DNA from: Streptomyces gardneri
Lineage (GTDB): Bacteria > Actinomycetota > Actinomycetes > Streptomycetales > Streptomycetaceae
Direction of reading: 5' to 3'
Assembly: GCF_006539185.1 (NCBI RefSeq)
Contig: NZ_BJMN01000015.1
Coordinates: forward strand, 1-64,000
DNA: 64,000 nt
Made by a program: the position numbers and the translations under genes. The notes under the pieces were generated by a model, which was not told where the DNA came from, searched no databases, and saw nothing but the letters and a program-made list of their open reading frames with translations. Below are positions 25,498-34,272 of the stretch, piece after piece; positions within the stretch are counted from its first letter, which is position 1; every line of letters starts with the position of its first letter.

Positions 25498-26741
25498 CTG
25501 CCGAGCCGAAGGCCGCGGCAGCCGTGGAAGCGGGCGCTGCGCCCGGCGGCCGGTGGGTGAGCGCGCTGTCCCTCGCCAACCTCGGGGTGTGGGTCGGCTG
25601 GTTCGGCCCGCTGCAACTGCTCCTGGCGCGCCAGGCCGAGCAGCTCACCCCCGACCACAAGGCATCCACTCTCGCCCTGGTGACGGGATTGGGGGCGGCC
25701 GTCTCGATGGTCGCCAACCCCGTCTTCGGAGCGCTGTCCGATCGTACGACGGCGCGTGTGGGCCGTCGGATCCCGTGGGTGGTCGCCGGGGTGGTGGGCG
25801 GGGCCGCTGGCCTGGTGGTCCTTTCCCTGGCGACGAGCGTCACGGCCGTGATCGCGGGCTGGTGCCTGGTCCAGCTCGCCCTCAACGCGGCTTTCGCCGC
25901 ACTCACCGCCGCCGTCCCCGACCAGGTCCGGCCCCGGTGGCGCGGCATGGTCGGCGGCTGGCTCGGCGTCTCCCAGGTCGTCGGCATCCTGGTCGGCACG
26001 GCGCTGGCCACGGTCGCGGGCGGGATCACCGCCGGCTACCTGGCCTGCGCGGGCTTCTCGGTACTCGCGGCCGTGCCGTACGTCCTGATGCGGCGCGACT
26101 CGACGCTCGCCCCCGCCGCCCGGCCGGCCTTCCGGTGGCGGACGTTCCTCGCCGGCTTCTGGATCGACCCGCGCCGCCACCCCGACTTCGGCTGGGCCTG
26201 GCTCACCCGGTTCCTGATGAACCTGTCGTACTCCATCAGCACGATGTACCTGCTGTACTACCTGACCGACGCGGTGCGCTACGAGGGCGACGCGGACACC
26301 GGCGTACTGATCCTCACGGCGCTCAACGCACTCACCCTGCTCTCCACGGTGGTGATCAGCGGCATCCGCTCCGACCGCAGCGGCCGCCGGAAGTCCTACG
26401 TCATCCGGTCGGGGCTGGTCATCGCCGCGGCCACGCTGCTGCTCGCCGTCTGGCAGACCTGGACCGGCGCGATCGTCGCCTCCCTCGTCCTCGGCCTCGG
26501 CTTCGGCGTGTACACAGCGGTGGACTTCGCTCTGCTCACGGACGTGCTGCCGACCGCGGAGGACCGAGGCAGGGACCTGGGCGTGATCAACATCGCCAAT
26601 GCGCTGCCCCAGGTCCTGGCCCCGGTGATCGCGGCCCCGGTCGTCACCCACCTCGGCGGCTACGCAGCCCTCTACGCCCTCGCGGGCGGCCTGGCTCTCG
26701 CGGGCTCGATCCTGGTCCGCCGCATCCGCTCGGTGCTCTGA
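25494..26741 (+). CDS. MFS transporter, probable sugar/beta-glucoside permease
   Basis: A 415-residue, about 12-TM protein. The first loop carries GALSDRTTARVGRRIPW, an MFS signature-A-like motif; the second half repeats it as SGIRSDRSGRRKSYV. A soluble N-terminal tail of about 20 residues precedes TM1. It starts within the GH1 stop codon (4-bp overlap), so it probably imports the GH1 substrate. Streptomyces usually import cello-oligosaccharides through CebEFG-type ABC systems, so a GH1-MFS pair is a less common arrangement. An export role cannot be excluded. Confidence 0.83.
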   Translation: MTAEPKAAAAVEAGAAPGGRWVSALSLANLGVWVGWFGPLQLLLARQAEQLTPDHKASTLALVTGLGAAVSMVANPVFGALSDRTTARVGRRIPWVVAGVVGGAAGLVVLSLATSVTAVIAGWCLVQLALNAAFAALTAAVPDQVRPRWRGMVGGWLGVSQVVGILVGTALATVAGGITAGYLACAGFSVLAAVPYVLMRRDSTLAPAARPAFRWRTFLAGFWIDPRRHPDFGWAWLTRFLMNLSYSISTMYLLYYLTDAVRYEGDADTGVLILTALNALTLLSTVVISGIRSDRSGRRKSYVIRSGLVIAAATLLLAVWQTWTGAIVASLVLGLGFGVYTAVDFALLTDVLPTAEDRGRDLGVINIANALPQVLAPVIAAPVVTHLGGYAALYALAGGLALAGSILVRRIRSVL

Positions 26742-26852
26742 ACAAGCCTTTGTTGGAAGGGTTCCGCTGCGCAGTACGGCCAGGACGATTACCTCGTCCT
26801 CCCTGGCGGCAGGATTCGCTATCGATGTGTCACGCGCCGGCAACGTGCGGAT

Positions 26853-27104
26853 TCACTCATAGACGGTGGCGGCCTGAAGGGCTCTGGCCAGGAAGGTCCA
26901 GTCCCCTTCCTCGGGGAGCTGCTTCCCAAAGTTTCGATACCAGCCTGGCGAGTCGTCGATCCACGCCGCGAGGGCCTCAAGGAAGTGATCGAGGCTCTGG
27001 TTCTCCCACTCGTGTCCCCGGCGGAGGTAGTCCTGGCGCAGTTCTCGGACGAAGGCGACCAGCTCGTCTCGGCTACGGACCTCATCGTCTGGAGTAAGTG
27101 ACAT
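26853..27104 (-). CDS. DUF7660-like small protein
   Basis: About 83 residues from ATG 27104 (or 100 from TTG 27155). The core SRDELVAFVRELRQDYL, EWENQSLDHFLEALAAWIDD and WTFLARALQAATVYE is the pattern of DUF7660, a small soluble family often found near contact-toxin immunity genes. No toxin gene is adjacent. Function unknown; the start is uncertain because neither candidate has a good ribosome-binding site. Confidence 0.65.
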   Translation of the reverse strand: MSLTPDDEVRSRDELVAFVRELRQDYLRRGHEWENQSLDHFLEALAAWIDDSPGWYRNFGKQLPEEGDWTFLARALQAATVYE

Positions 27105-27229
27105 GGAGTGAAGGTACTTCCCTCCAGCGAGCACCTCCCCACTCTTGACGATCAACAGGAGCCTTGTTTCCAGGCCGTGATCATCGGCTGGACCGACGAC
27201 TTCACTCTTCCAAGGTCAACGCGATCTGT

Positions 27230-27967
27230 TCAGTCGTCGGTTTCGGACGTGTTCCGAGGGTGGGTGGGGTAGATCGTGTGCCAGTGCTGGGCTGAGCGGA
27301 CCAGGTCGTCGATGACGTGGAGGAGGAACTGGCTCGTGTTCTCCAGCCGGGCGCCGGCGGGGGTGGTGGTGCCGAGTTTCCGGGCTGCGGTCTTGCAAGC
27401 CTCGGCGATCTGGGTTTGGTTGCGTGCGCCGGCCATGATCGACTGGAACGCTACGTCGTCGTCGATGGCGTAGCGCTCGGCGCGGCTGTGGTCATCGCGT
27501 TCGCGTTTGACGAGCGCTTGGGTCTCCAGGTAGCCGATGGCCTTGGAGATGGAGGCGGGGCTGACGTGCAGGCGTCGCACGAGTTCCGCGGAGGTGAGGC
27601 TGCCGCTGTCGGTGGTGAACAGCGCGGCGAGCACCCTGGCCATCATCTGGGGGAGCCCGGCCTGAACCATCAGTTCCATGCTCTGTGTGTCCGCCTCTTC
27701 CACGAGGCGTGGATCGCGCCCGCCGGGGCCGGCCCGTCCTGGTGACGATGTCGGTGCAGTGGTCCTGCGCTGGCGTGTTGGTCGTGTGCCGGCCCGGTGG
27801 GCCGCATCGGCGCGGTAGTTGCGCGGCCCGCCGTTGCGCATCACTTCGCGGGTGACGGTGGAGGTGGGCCGCCCGACGAGGCGGCCGATGGCGGCGTAGG
27901 TCAGCTCCTCGCGCAGTCCCGCGGCGATCTGCAGTCGATCCTGGAGGGTGAGTCTGTCACCAGGCAT
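27230..27967 (-). CDS. Hybrid transcriptional regulator: IS30-type HTH plus MarR/GbsR-like winged helix
   Basis: A 245-residue DNA-binding protein. Residues about 5-50 (LTLQDRLQIAAGLREEL, YAAIGRLVGRPTSTVTREV) form the HTH_38 domain that opens IS30 transposases. After a basic Arg/Pro linker, residues about 95-190 form a MarR/GbsR-like winged helix (LTSAELVRRLHVSPASISKAI, GYLETQALVKRERD). It is divergent from the DrrAB-type exporter. A perfect inverted repeat overlaps its own upstream region and a copy of the half-site lies in the exporter promoter, so it probably represses both. The inducer is presumably a drug or dye carried by the pump. Confidence 0.82.
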   Translation of the reverse strand: MPGDRLTLQDRLQIAAGLREELTYAAIGRLVGRPTSTVTREVMRNGGPRNYRADAAHRAGTRPTRQRRTTAPTSSPGRAGPGGRDPRLVEEADTQSMELMVQAGLPQMMARVLAALFTTDSGSLTSAELVRRLHVSPASISKAIGYLETQALVKRERDDHSRAERYAIDDDVAFQSIMAGARNQTQIAEACKTAARKLGTTTPAGARLENTSQFLLHVIDDLVRSAQHWHTIYPTHPRNTSETDD

Positions 27968-28001
27968 CGGGTCTCCTCCGCTGTCGGCGTCGAGGCCAGC
28001 T

Positions 28002-28027
28002 TAATGCAACGCAACACCGTTGCATTA
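28002..28027. promoter_or_regulatory. Inverted repeat operator (AATGCAACG half-sites)
   Basis: A perfect inverted repeat with 10-bp arms TAATGCAACG (28002-28011) and its complement (28018-28027), 6-bp spacer, 34 bp upstream of the regulator start. On the minus strand the right arm gives CCTAATGC, which may be the regulator's -10 box, so binding would give autorepression. Confidence 0.6.
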
Positions 28028-28097
28028 GGTGGCATAGGTCATGCAATGAAAGAGGTGCGTTGACCTGCAAATACGTTATTGCTTCACGCTGATGTGA

Positions 28098-28126
28098 TTG
28101 ACGATCTTGTGAATGCAACGTAACTT
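28098..28126 (+). promoter_or_regulatory. drrA-type operon promoter with embedded operator half-site
   Basis: TTGACG (28098-28103), a 17-bp spacer and TAACTT (28121-28126) fit a vegetative Streptomyces promoter 60 bp before the ABC gene. The last nine spacer bases, AATGCAACG (28112-28120), repeat the half-site of the palindrome at 28002-28027, so repressor binding would block the -10 region. Confidence 0.6.
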
Positions 28127-28185
28127 TCACTGAACTGTGAAGGTGTGAATGCCGCACCGGATCTCACTGGCGGGAGTGGAACCCC

Positions 28186-29148
28186 ATGACTATTGATCTC
28201 GGTCGCCCCGCGGTCGCGGCGACTGCGGTACGCAAGGCGTACGGCGACCACGTGGTGCTCGACGGCATCGACCTCGACATCCCCGCGGGATCTGTCTTCG
28301 CGTTACTCGGCCCGAACGGTGCGGGCAAAACCACCGTGGTGCAGATCCTGTCCACGCTCATCCGTGCCGACGCCGGCGAAATGCGGGTCGCGGGCCACGA
28401 CGTGGTCCGGGACCCGGACGCGGTCCGTGCCGCTATCGGTGTCACCGGCCAGTTCTCCGCGGTGGACGGCTTCCTCACCGGAGAGGAGAACCTGCTGTTG
28501 ATGGCGGACCTGAACCGCCTGCCGCGCAAGGAACGGCGGCAGTCTGCCGCGGATCTGCTCGCGCGGTTGGATCTGATGGACGCGGCCCGGAAGCCTGCGG
28601 CGACGTACTCCGGCGGGATGCGCCGCCGCCTGGACCTCGCGATGACGCTGGTCGGCCGGCCTCGGGTGATCTTCCTCGACGAGCCGACCACCGGGCTGGA
28701 CCCGCGCAGCAGGCGGACCATGTGGGAGATCATCCGCGGACTGGTGAACGACGAGGGCGTCACGATCCTCCTCACCACTCAATACCTGGAGGAGGCCGAC
28801 CGACTCGCCGACCGGATCGCGGTCCTGCACCGGGGAAAGCTGGTGGCGGAGGGCTCGCCGGAGGAGCTCAAACGGCAGGTCGGCGGCGGCCATGTCACCC
28901 TGCGGTTCGCCGACCCACGCGGTTACGACCACGCGGCCCGGACGCTGGACGTGGTGTCCCGTAACGATGAGGCACGCACCCTGCAGATCCCCAGCCAGGG
29001 CGATGTCCGGTCGTTGCGCGCATTGCTGGACTGGCTCGACCACACCTCGCTCACCGTGGACGAACTGCAGGTCCACACCCCCGATCTCGATGACGTCTTC
29101 TTCGCCCTGACGGGTAACCCGGTCACGGAACAGGAGCCCGCCCGATGA
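28186..29148 (+). CDS. DrrA-type ABC transporter ATP-binding protein
   Basis: A 320-residue ATPase of the daunorubicin-resistance family. Walker A is GPNGAGKTT near residue 45, the Q-loop lies at VTGQFSAVD, the signature is YSGGMRRRLDLA and Walker B is VIFLDEPTTGLD, followed by the H-loop region LTTQYLEEAD. The C-terminal ~80 residues are the DUF4162-type extension common to DrrA. ATG 28186 has GGGAGTGG upstream. The permease gene overlaps its 3' end by 4 bp. It powers export of a hydrophobic compound; no antibiotic cluster is present, so this is likely a stand-alone resistance pump. Confidence 0.9.
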   Translation: MTIDLGRPAVAATAVRKAYGDHVVLDGIDLDIPAGSVFALLGPNGAGKTTVVQILSTLIRADAGEMRVAGHDVVRDPDAVRAAIGVTGQFSAVDGFLTGEENLLLMADLNRLPRKERRQSAADLLARLDLMDAARKPAATYSGGMRRRLDLAMTLVGRPRVIFLDEPTTGLDPRSRRTMWEIIRGLVNDEGVTILLTTQYLEEADRLADRIAVLHRGKLVAEGSPEELKRQVGGGHVTLRFADPRGYDHAARTLDVVSRNDEARTLQIPSQGDVRSLRALLDWLDHTSLTVDELQVHTPDLDDVFFALTGNPVTEQEPAR

Positions 29149-29948
29149 GCAGCGTTTCCCGTACCGTTTCCCACGCCTGGGCCGACTCGGCGACCATGTT
29201 GCGCCGCCAGTTACGGCACATGCTGCGTTACCCGACGCTCATCCTGACGGCCGCCGGGGTTCCGGTGGTCTTCCTGTTGCTGTTCGTCTACGTTCTCGGA
29301 GGCATCCTCGGCACCGGCCTTGGCGGGCCGTCGGGCGGCCGCGATGCCTACGTGAACTACGTCGTCCCCGGCGTCATCCTGATGACTGTGGCGACCGCGG
29401 CCCAGGGCACGGCGATCTCGGTAGCCATCGACATGACCGAGGGCATCGTCGCCCGGTTCCGCACCATGGCCATCGCCCGGGTCTCGGTGCTCACCGGCCA
29501 TGTGCTGGGCAGCCTGATCCAGACTCTGCTGAGCATCGCTGCCGTCATCGGGGTCGCGCTGCTGGTGGGGTTCGAGCCGACCGCGGACTTCGGCGAATGG
29601 CTCGGCGCGGTCGGTGTGCTCGTCATGACCATCCTCGCGCTCACCTGGCTGTCGGTCGCACTGGCCATGGTCGCCAAGAGCGTCGCCACCGCGAGCAACA
29701 TGCTGACGCCGCTGATGATCCTGCCCATGATGGGCAGTGGGTTCGTCCCCACCGACTCGATGCCGGCCGGGCTGAAATGGTTCGCCGACTACCAGCCGTT
29801 CACCCCGTTCATCGAAACCCTGCGCGGGCTGTTGATGGGCACCCCGATCGACGACAGCGCAACCCTGACGATCGGTTGGTGCGCCCTCATCGCGCTGGGC
29901 GGCTACCTATGGGCCAAGAAGCTCTACAACCGCGAGCCCAACAAGTAA
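29145..29948 (+). CDS. DrrB-type ABC-2 transporter permease
   Basis: A 267-residue membrane protein of the ABC-2 type with about six TM segments. After a 30-residue cytoplasmic N-terminus (RQLRHMLRYP), TM1 is VPVVFLLLFVYVLGG, followed by YVNYVVPGVILMTVAT and TEGIVARFRTMAIARVSVL, the conserved DrrB loop, then PMMGSGFVPTDSMP. The ATG overlaps the ATPase stop (ATGA), so the two subunits are translated together. The finished pump should be an A2B2 exporter under the divergent hybrid regulator. Confidence 0.9.
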   Translation: MSSVSRTVSHAWADSATMLRRQLRHMLRYPTLILTAAGVPVVFLLLFVYVLGGILGTGLGGPSGGRDAYVNYVVPGVILMTVATAAQGTAISVAIDMTEGIVARFRTMAIARVSVLTGHVLGSLIQTLLSIAAVIGVALLVGFEPTADFGEWLGAVGVLVMTILALTWLSVALAMVAKSVATASNMLTPLMILPMMGSGFVPTDSMPAGLKWFADYQPFTPFIETLRGLLMGTPIDDSATLTIGWCALIALGGYLWAKKLYNREPNK

Positions 29949-30031
29949 CTGTCGTCGTCGTGCGGGCCCGTGAAGGGCAGGACGAGCGGGGATCCGAGGG
30001 GCTGACCGGGACGACACCCCGCTCTAAGATC

Positions 30032-30850
30032 ATGCCCATGCCGACCTCCATTTCCTCCCTCCCGGTGCTCCGAGGTCGGGGCGGGGCCGTCCTGTCCGCC
30101 GAGAACATCGGACTTGTCCTCGACCTCCCGCGCGAGCAAGTCACCTTCACCCCCGACGGGCTGGGCCGGATACGCGCCGAGGGCCGCTCGGTCCTGATCG
30201 AACTGCGGGCGAGGGCCGGGGCGACGCCGCGCGTGCACCGCATCGACGACGTGGACGAGGCAGCGGCCACCGCCTTCGCCGACGGGGTCAACGCGATCCT
30301 GGCGAACCGGACGGACAACGACGACGTCGACGGGGCCCCGTTCGCCGTGGTCCGCTCGCTCGCCCCCACCTGGCGGACGAGGTTCCACCGCCGGATCCTG
30401 CGGGGCGCGATGGGACACCTGCTGGCGCTCGTCGTCCTCTGCGTGGTGGCCGGCTCACTGGGCAGGTGGGACCTGTTGCTCCTCACGGTCCCGATCGGCG
30501 GCTTCGCCTGGCTGGGCCTGTGGCTGGGCCTGTACGGGGTGATCCGCGCGCGGAGGGAACGCTGGCTGTACCGGTATGGCGTCATGGTGACCGCCACCCG
30601 GGCCACGATGACCCGAGGGGCGTACGTCTACCCGGACACGACCGGAACGTACCGTGGCTTCCTGCACGGCGAGGCCGGCCCCACGATCACCGTGGCCCAC
30701 CCCCCGGAGGACCCGGCGGACGTGCTGGTGCCGGCATCGCCGTTCACGCACCTGGTGAACACCTACGCGGGCGCCGTCCTGGTCATCGGCTGCAGCGCCA
30801 TGATCGTCCTCCACGCCGTGATGGCGGTGGACTTCCTCCTCGACGGCTAA
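30032..30850 (+). CDS. Hypothetical membrane protein with two central TM segments
   Basis: About 272 residues. A soluble N-terminal half (GAVLSAENIGLVLDLPREQ, RSVLIELRARAG) is followed by two TM helices (LLALVVLCVVAGSLG and FAWLGLWLGLYGVI), a soluble beta-rich stretch (YRYGVMVTATRATMTRG) and a final TM helix (AVLVIGCSAMIVLHAVM). No family was recognised. Start ATG 30032 or 30038; neither has a strong ribosome-binding site. It follows the exporter genes after 83 bp and may be cotranscribed. Confidence 0.6.
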   Translation: MPMPTSISSLPVLRGRGGAVLSAENIGLVLDLPREQVTFTPDGLGRIRAEGRSVLIELRARAGATPRVHRIDDVDEAAATAFADGVNAILANRTDNDDVDGAPFAVVRSLAPTWRTRFHRRILRGAMGHLLALVVLCVVAGSLGRWDLLLLTVPIGGFAWLGLWLGLYGVIRARRERWLYRYGVMVTATRATMTRGAYVYPDTTGTYRGFLHGEAGPTITVAHPPEDPADVLVPASPFTHLVNTYAGAVLVIGCSAMIVLHAVMAVDFLLDG

Positions 30851-31153
30851 CCATGCACGAGCTCGTCGGCAACCACGTGTGACGACAGGCCGGCCGGGCA
30901 CAACAGCGGGGCGCAAGAACCTCCGCGCGGAGCAGCCCGGACACCTCCACCACACCGAAGACCACCGCCGCGATCACCACCGACAAGCAGCGCCGAGAAC
31001 CGCCGTGATCACAGCACTCGGGCCGCGCCTTCGGGACCAAGCCCGGCCCGTGCCCTAGTCGGCCGTGCTCCGGTTCGGGCACCATGAGCCGGGCGCGACC
31101 GGGGGCGTACGCGTGACCCGGGAGATTGTTGTTCGAGAACCGGGGGAGTGGCT

Positions 31154-31864
31154 GTGGGCAGGTTCAGGCGGGGCGGGCAGACGAACGGCATGGACGCTCA
31201 ACGGCGGGTGCGACGCAGCCCGTTGCTCTTCACGGTGCCGATCGTGTTGCTCGTCCTGCTGACGGCGGTACTCGGCTGGGAAGCCGTCCGGGCCAACATG
31301 ACGGCGGCCGCCCGCGCCGAATGGCCGTGGCGGCTGGAGCTCCTCGACATGGAGCCGCTCGGCAGCCTGCTCGCGGTCGCGGTCGGCGCGGTCCTCGCCC
31401 GAGCCCAGTACGCCCGCACCGTACGCCCGGCGCTGGGCTGGCGCGCCCACTGGACCACCGGCCACCTGCGGGGCGGCATACCCGAATGGCAGGTCGGGCT
31501 GCTCAACGGAGGCTCCCACACCGTGGTGATCGAGGCCTACGAGTGCCGGGCCGTCCTGCGCGGCCACGACCCGCAGCACGCCGCCCCGTGGACCGACGTC
31601 GAGGGCGTGGCCGAGGTGCTGACCGAGGCCGGGCTCACCGTCGGAGAGGACTTCCAGCTGATCACCATGGGCAACTTCCCCCTGGTGGGCACCGGTTCCT
31701 ACGAGACGACGATGCTCGGGGCCTTCTCCCAGCGCTTCATCGACCAGGTCGAGGCCCTCCACCTCAAAGTCCGCGTCGTCGACGTCGTCGGGGACAGCCA
31801 CGAGCGGATCCTCGACGCCCTGAAGGGCGCCCGCTCGACCTCGTATCAGCGCCCGACACCCTGA
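31154..31864 (+). CDS. Hypothetical membrane-anchored protein
   Basis: About 236 residues. GTG 31154 has GGGGGAG 5 bp upstream (ATG 31190 is an alternative). After a basic N-terminus come two TM segments (LLFTVPIVLLVLLTAVLGW and MEPLGSLLAVAVGAVLA), then a soluble domain of about 150 residues with GWRAHWTTGHLRGGIPEW and a helical end (SQRFIDQVEALHLKVRVVDVV). No recognised domain. The 3' end overlaps the convergent hydrolase gene by 19 bp. Confidence 0.6.
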   Translation: MGRFRRGGQTNGMDAQRRVRRSPLLFTVPIVLLVLLTAVLGWEAVRANMTAAARAEWPWRLELLDMEPLGSLLAVAVGAVLARAQYARTVRPALGWRAHWTTGHLRGGIPEWQVGLLNGGSHTVVIEAYECRAVLRGHDPQHAAPWTDVEGVAEVLTEAGLTVGEDFQLITMGNFPLVGTGSYETTMLGAFSQRFIDQVEALHLKVRVVDVVGDSHERILDALKGARSTSYQRPTP

Positions 31865-32739
31865 CGCTCCAGCCAGCCCAGCACGTCCGGCAGTGCCAAC
31901 TGGGCGGCGAAGTGACCGGCGTCCGGTACGAGGACAAGCTCGGCACCGGGGATCCGACCGGCCAACCAACGAGTGTGCGCCACGGGCGAGAACGCATCGT
32001 CGAGGCCGTGCCACAGCAGAACGGGCGAAGCGACCGAGGCGACATCGAAACCCCACGGGCGGACGAAGGCCAGGCAGTCGTCGAGCCAGCCGTGATGCGA
32101 GACCCGCAGAGCCTCCCGGTAGGTGTGCAGCAGCACCGTCCGCACCCGGGGGTCCTCGACCACCGGCAGGTCGTGCGGGGAGAGATCGGCACGCAGGTCG
32201 TCGAGGAGGCGTACCGGATCGCGCCGAAGGACGACGGCCCGATCAGCCAGGTCACGTTCGAGCCCACCCGGATCCCGCCCGTCCAGATGGGCAAGGGCCA
32301 GACCGTACTCGCGCACGTTGAACGGCGTCATACCCGCGTACCAGTCCAGACCGGCCGCATCCGGCGGAGCGAGCCCGACCAGGACGGCGGCCGCCCGGAC
32401 CCGCTCCGGCAACAGCGCCGCGCACGCCAGCGCGTGCGGCCCCCCACCGGACCGGCCGACCACCGCGAACCGCTCGACGCCGAAGGCATCGGCGACAGCC
32501 GCCGCATCCCGAGCCGCGTCGGCGACCTGCCGTCCCGCAGCGCGCCCCGACTCCCCGTAACCGGGACGGTCGTAGGCGAGAAACCGGAAACCGGGGTGCT
32601 GCGCAGCGACCCCGGGCAACAGAGTGCCGAGCCGAGTACCGGGCGTCCCATGAAAGAGCATCACCGGAGCCCCCGAAGGGCTGCCCCATTCCTCGGCCAT
32701 CAGGACCCGACCGTCATCGGTACGCACAAGGTGTCCCAT
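31846..32739 (-). CDS. Alpha/beta hydrolase
   Basis: A 297-residue single-domain enzyme. LFHGTPGTR near residue 30 supplies the oxyanion hole, the nucleophile elbow is VGRSGGGPHAL (Ser near 97), the acid probably lies in WHGLDDAFSP and the base in PDAGHFAAQL. This is the epoxide-hydrolase/haloperoxidase-like branch, common in actinomycetes with varied substrates. No signal peptide. The gene is a single unit converging on the membrane protein gene to its left. Confidence 0.82.
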   Translation of the reverse strand: MGHLVRTDDGRVLMAEEWGSPSGAPVMLFHGTPGTRLGTLLPGVAAQHPGFRFLAYDRPGYGESGRAAGRQVADAARDAAAVADAFGVERFAVVGRSGGGPHALACAALLPERVRAAAVLVGLAPPDAAGLDWYAGMTPFNVREYGLALAHLDGRDPGGLERDLADRAVVLRRDPVRLLDDLRADLSPHDLPVVEDPRVRTVLLHTYREALRVSHHGWLDDCLAFVRPWGFDVASVASPVLLWHGLDDAFSPVAHTRWLAGRIPGAELVLVPDAGHFAAQLALPDVLGWLERQGVGR

Positions 32740-33336
32740 ACAAAGAGAGCCTAGGCCGAGACAGGGCCTTGGCGGCAGACATCGTCGGCACCGCAGGCAC
32801 GCACACCCCCCCGTGCTCGGCCAGAGAGCGACGTCCCATCAGCAGTGGTGGCGATGCGTCCGGACAACCGGCACGACAAGCTCACGCGGGACAACCTCCT
32901 GGATCCGGAGGACCACCACCTGCTGAGGATCGAATCGGTCCAGAAACACCAGCGACAGGCATGGGTACCCACTCAAAGCGGACACCACGAGGCAAAGAAG
33001 CTGCGGCCGGCCGACACCGGCGTTCCTCCCGTGTCGCAGGAACGGCGAGCCCATGACATGGCTGTGGCGATCGGGTGAGGCGGGCACTCACGGCGTATCC
33101 AGCCACACCCCCGCGAGGTTGACCGTCCAGAATCTCACCAAGACGAGCAACTGAAAACCAACCGCGCGTCAGAGCCCCGACGCAGCGGCCCCGACCAGCG
33201 GCCCTTCCCACACCGGCGATGCACCAGAACGGAAGACCTCTGTGCCCCAGGGAAAACACGCGCCGCATTCCGTGCGGCATCCAGGGCCACACCCTAGGAA
33301 CCAGCGACACTCCCGTAGCCGTCAAGGGTCGGCCAG
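32740..33336. other. Intergenic region, no gene recognised
   Basis: About 600 bp between two genes with divergent starts. Short open frames exist on both strands (for example 32845-33078), but none has family-like sequence or a ribosome-binding site. GC is somewhat lower than in the flanking genes, so this may be decayed DNA. Confidence 0.4.
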
Positions 33337-34272
33337 ATGACCACCGAGCCCCGCGCCACCCGCACGAGGCGGGCCCGGCCGGGCACCCACGCACTGGCGC
33401 TGGTGGCCGTGGTGACAGTGGCCGGGGCGCTGCTCTGCGGCCCAGCCGAACCAGAGGGCGCCAACCGTCGCGACGTTGCCGCGCACGCGGCAACAGCCCC
33501 GGCCGGCCAAGGTCGCATCCCGGCCGGCGGACGGGCGAAAGCAACCGCATCACCGGCCGCCCCCCAGACTCAGCTCCTGCGGGTGGTAACGCGAAACACG
33601 CTTCCCCACGATCCGCGAGCCTTCACCCAGGGCCTGGAATTCCGCGGAGCCACCCTCTACGAGAGCACAGGCCGGGTCGGCCAGTCCTCCCTGCGCGCGG
33701 GACCGCCGGGCAAGCGCCCCACCCGGTACGTCGAACTGCCGGCGCCCTTGTTCGGTGAGGGCATCACCCTGACCGGCTCCAAGCTGTGGCAGCTCACCTG
33801 GCGCAACGGCATCGCCATCGAGCGCAACCCCACCACACTCGCGGAACGTCGCCGAGTCAGCTACCAGGGCGAAGGCTGGGGCCTGTGCCACCAGCGCCAC
33901 GCCGGACGGGAACGGCTGGTGATGAGCGACGGCACCGACCGGCTCACCTTCCGCGACCCCGACACCTTCACGGCGACAGGCGGCATCAACGTACGCCAGA
34001 ACGGCCAGCCCGTCACACGGCTCAACGAACTGGAATGCACATCCGACGGCTTCGTCTACGCCAACGTGTACCCGACGGACACGATCCTGCGCATCGACCC
34101 GCACACCGGCACCGTCACCGCAAACATCGACGCCTCCGGACTCCTGACCGCACCCGAACGCCGCAGAGCCAAACAACTCAATGGCATCGCCGCCGTACCG
34201 GGAACCGACACGTTCCTGATCACCGGCAAACTCTGGCCTCGCATGTTCGAGGTCACCTTCGTCCCCAGATGA
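33337..34272 (+). CDS. Secreted glutaminyl-peptide cyclotransferase (beta-propeller type)
   Basis: A 311-residue exported protein. An N-terminal signal or anchor (RTRRARPG, then LALVAVVTVAGALLCG) precedes a low-complexity spacer to about residue 80. The rest is the five-bladed propeller of plant/bacterial glutaminyl cyclases: FTQGLEF, LYESTGRVGQSSLR, LFGEGITLTG, QLTWRNG, GEGWGLC, MSDGTDRL, LNELECTSDGFVYANV and LNGIAAVPGTDTFLITGKLWP. These enzymes convert N-terminal Gln to pyroglutamate, protecting secreted peptides from aminopeptidases. ATG 33337 fits the signal peptide. The next ORF starts inside its stop codon. Confidence 0.88.
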   Translation: MTTEPRATRTRRARPGTHALALVAVVTVAGALLCGPAEPEGANRRDVAAHAATAPAGQGRIPAGGRAKATASPAAPQTQLLRVVTRNTLPHDPRAFTQGLEFRGATLYESTGRVGQSSLRAGPPGKRPTRYVELPAPLFGEGITLTGSKLWQLTWRNGIAIERNPTTLAERRRVSYQGEGWGLCHQRHAGRERLVMSDGTDRLTFRDPDTFTATGGINVRQNGQPVTRLNELECTSDGFVYANVYPTDTILRIDPHTGTVTANIDASGLLTAPERRRAKQLNGIAAVPGTDTFLITGKLWPRMFEVTFVPR

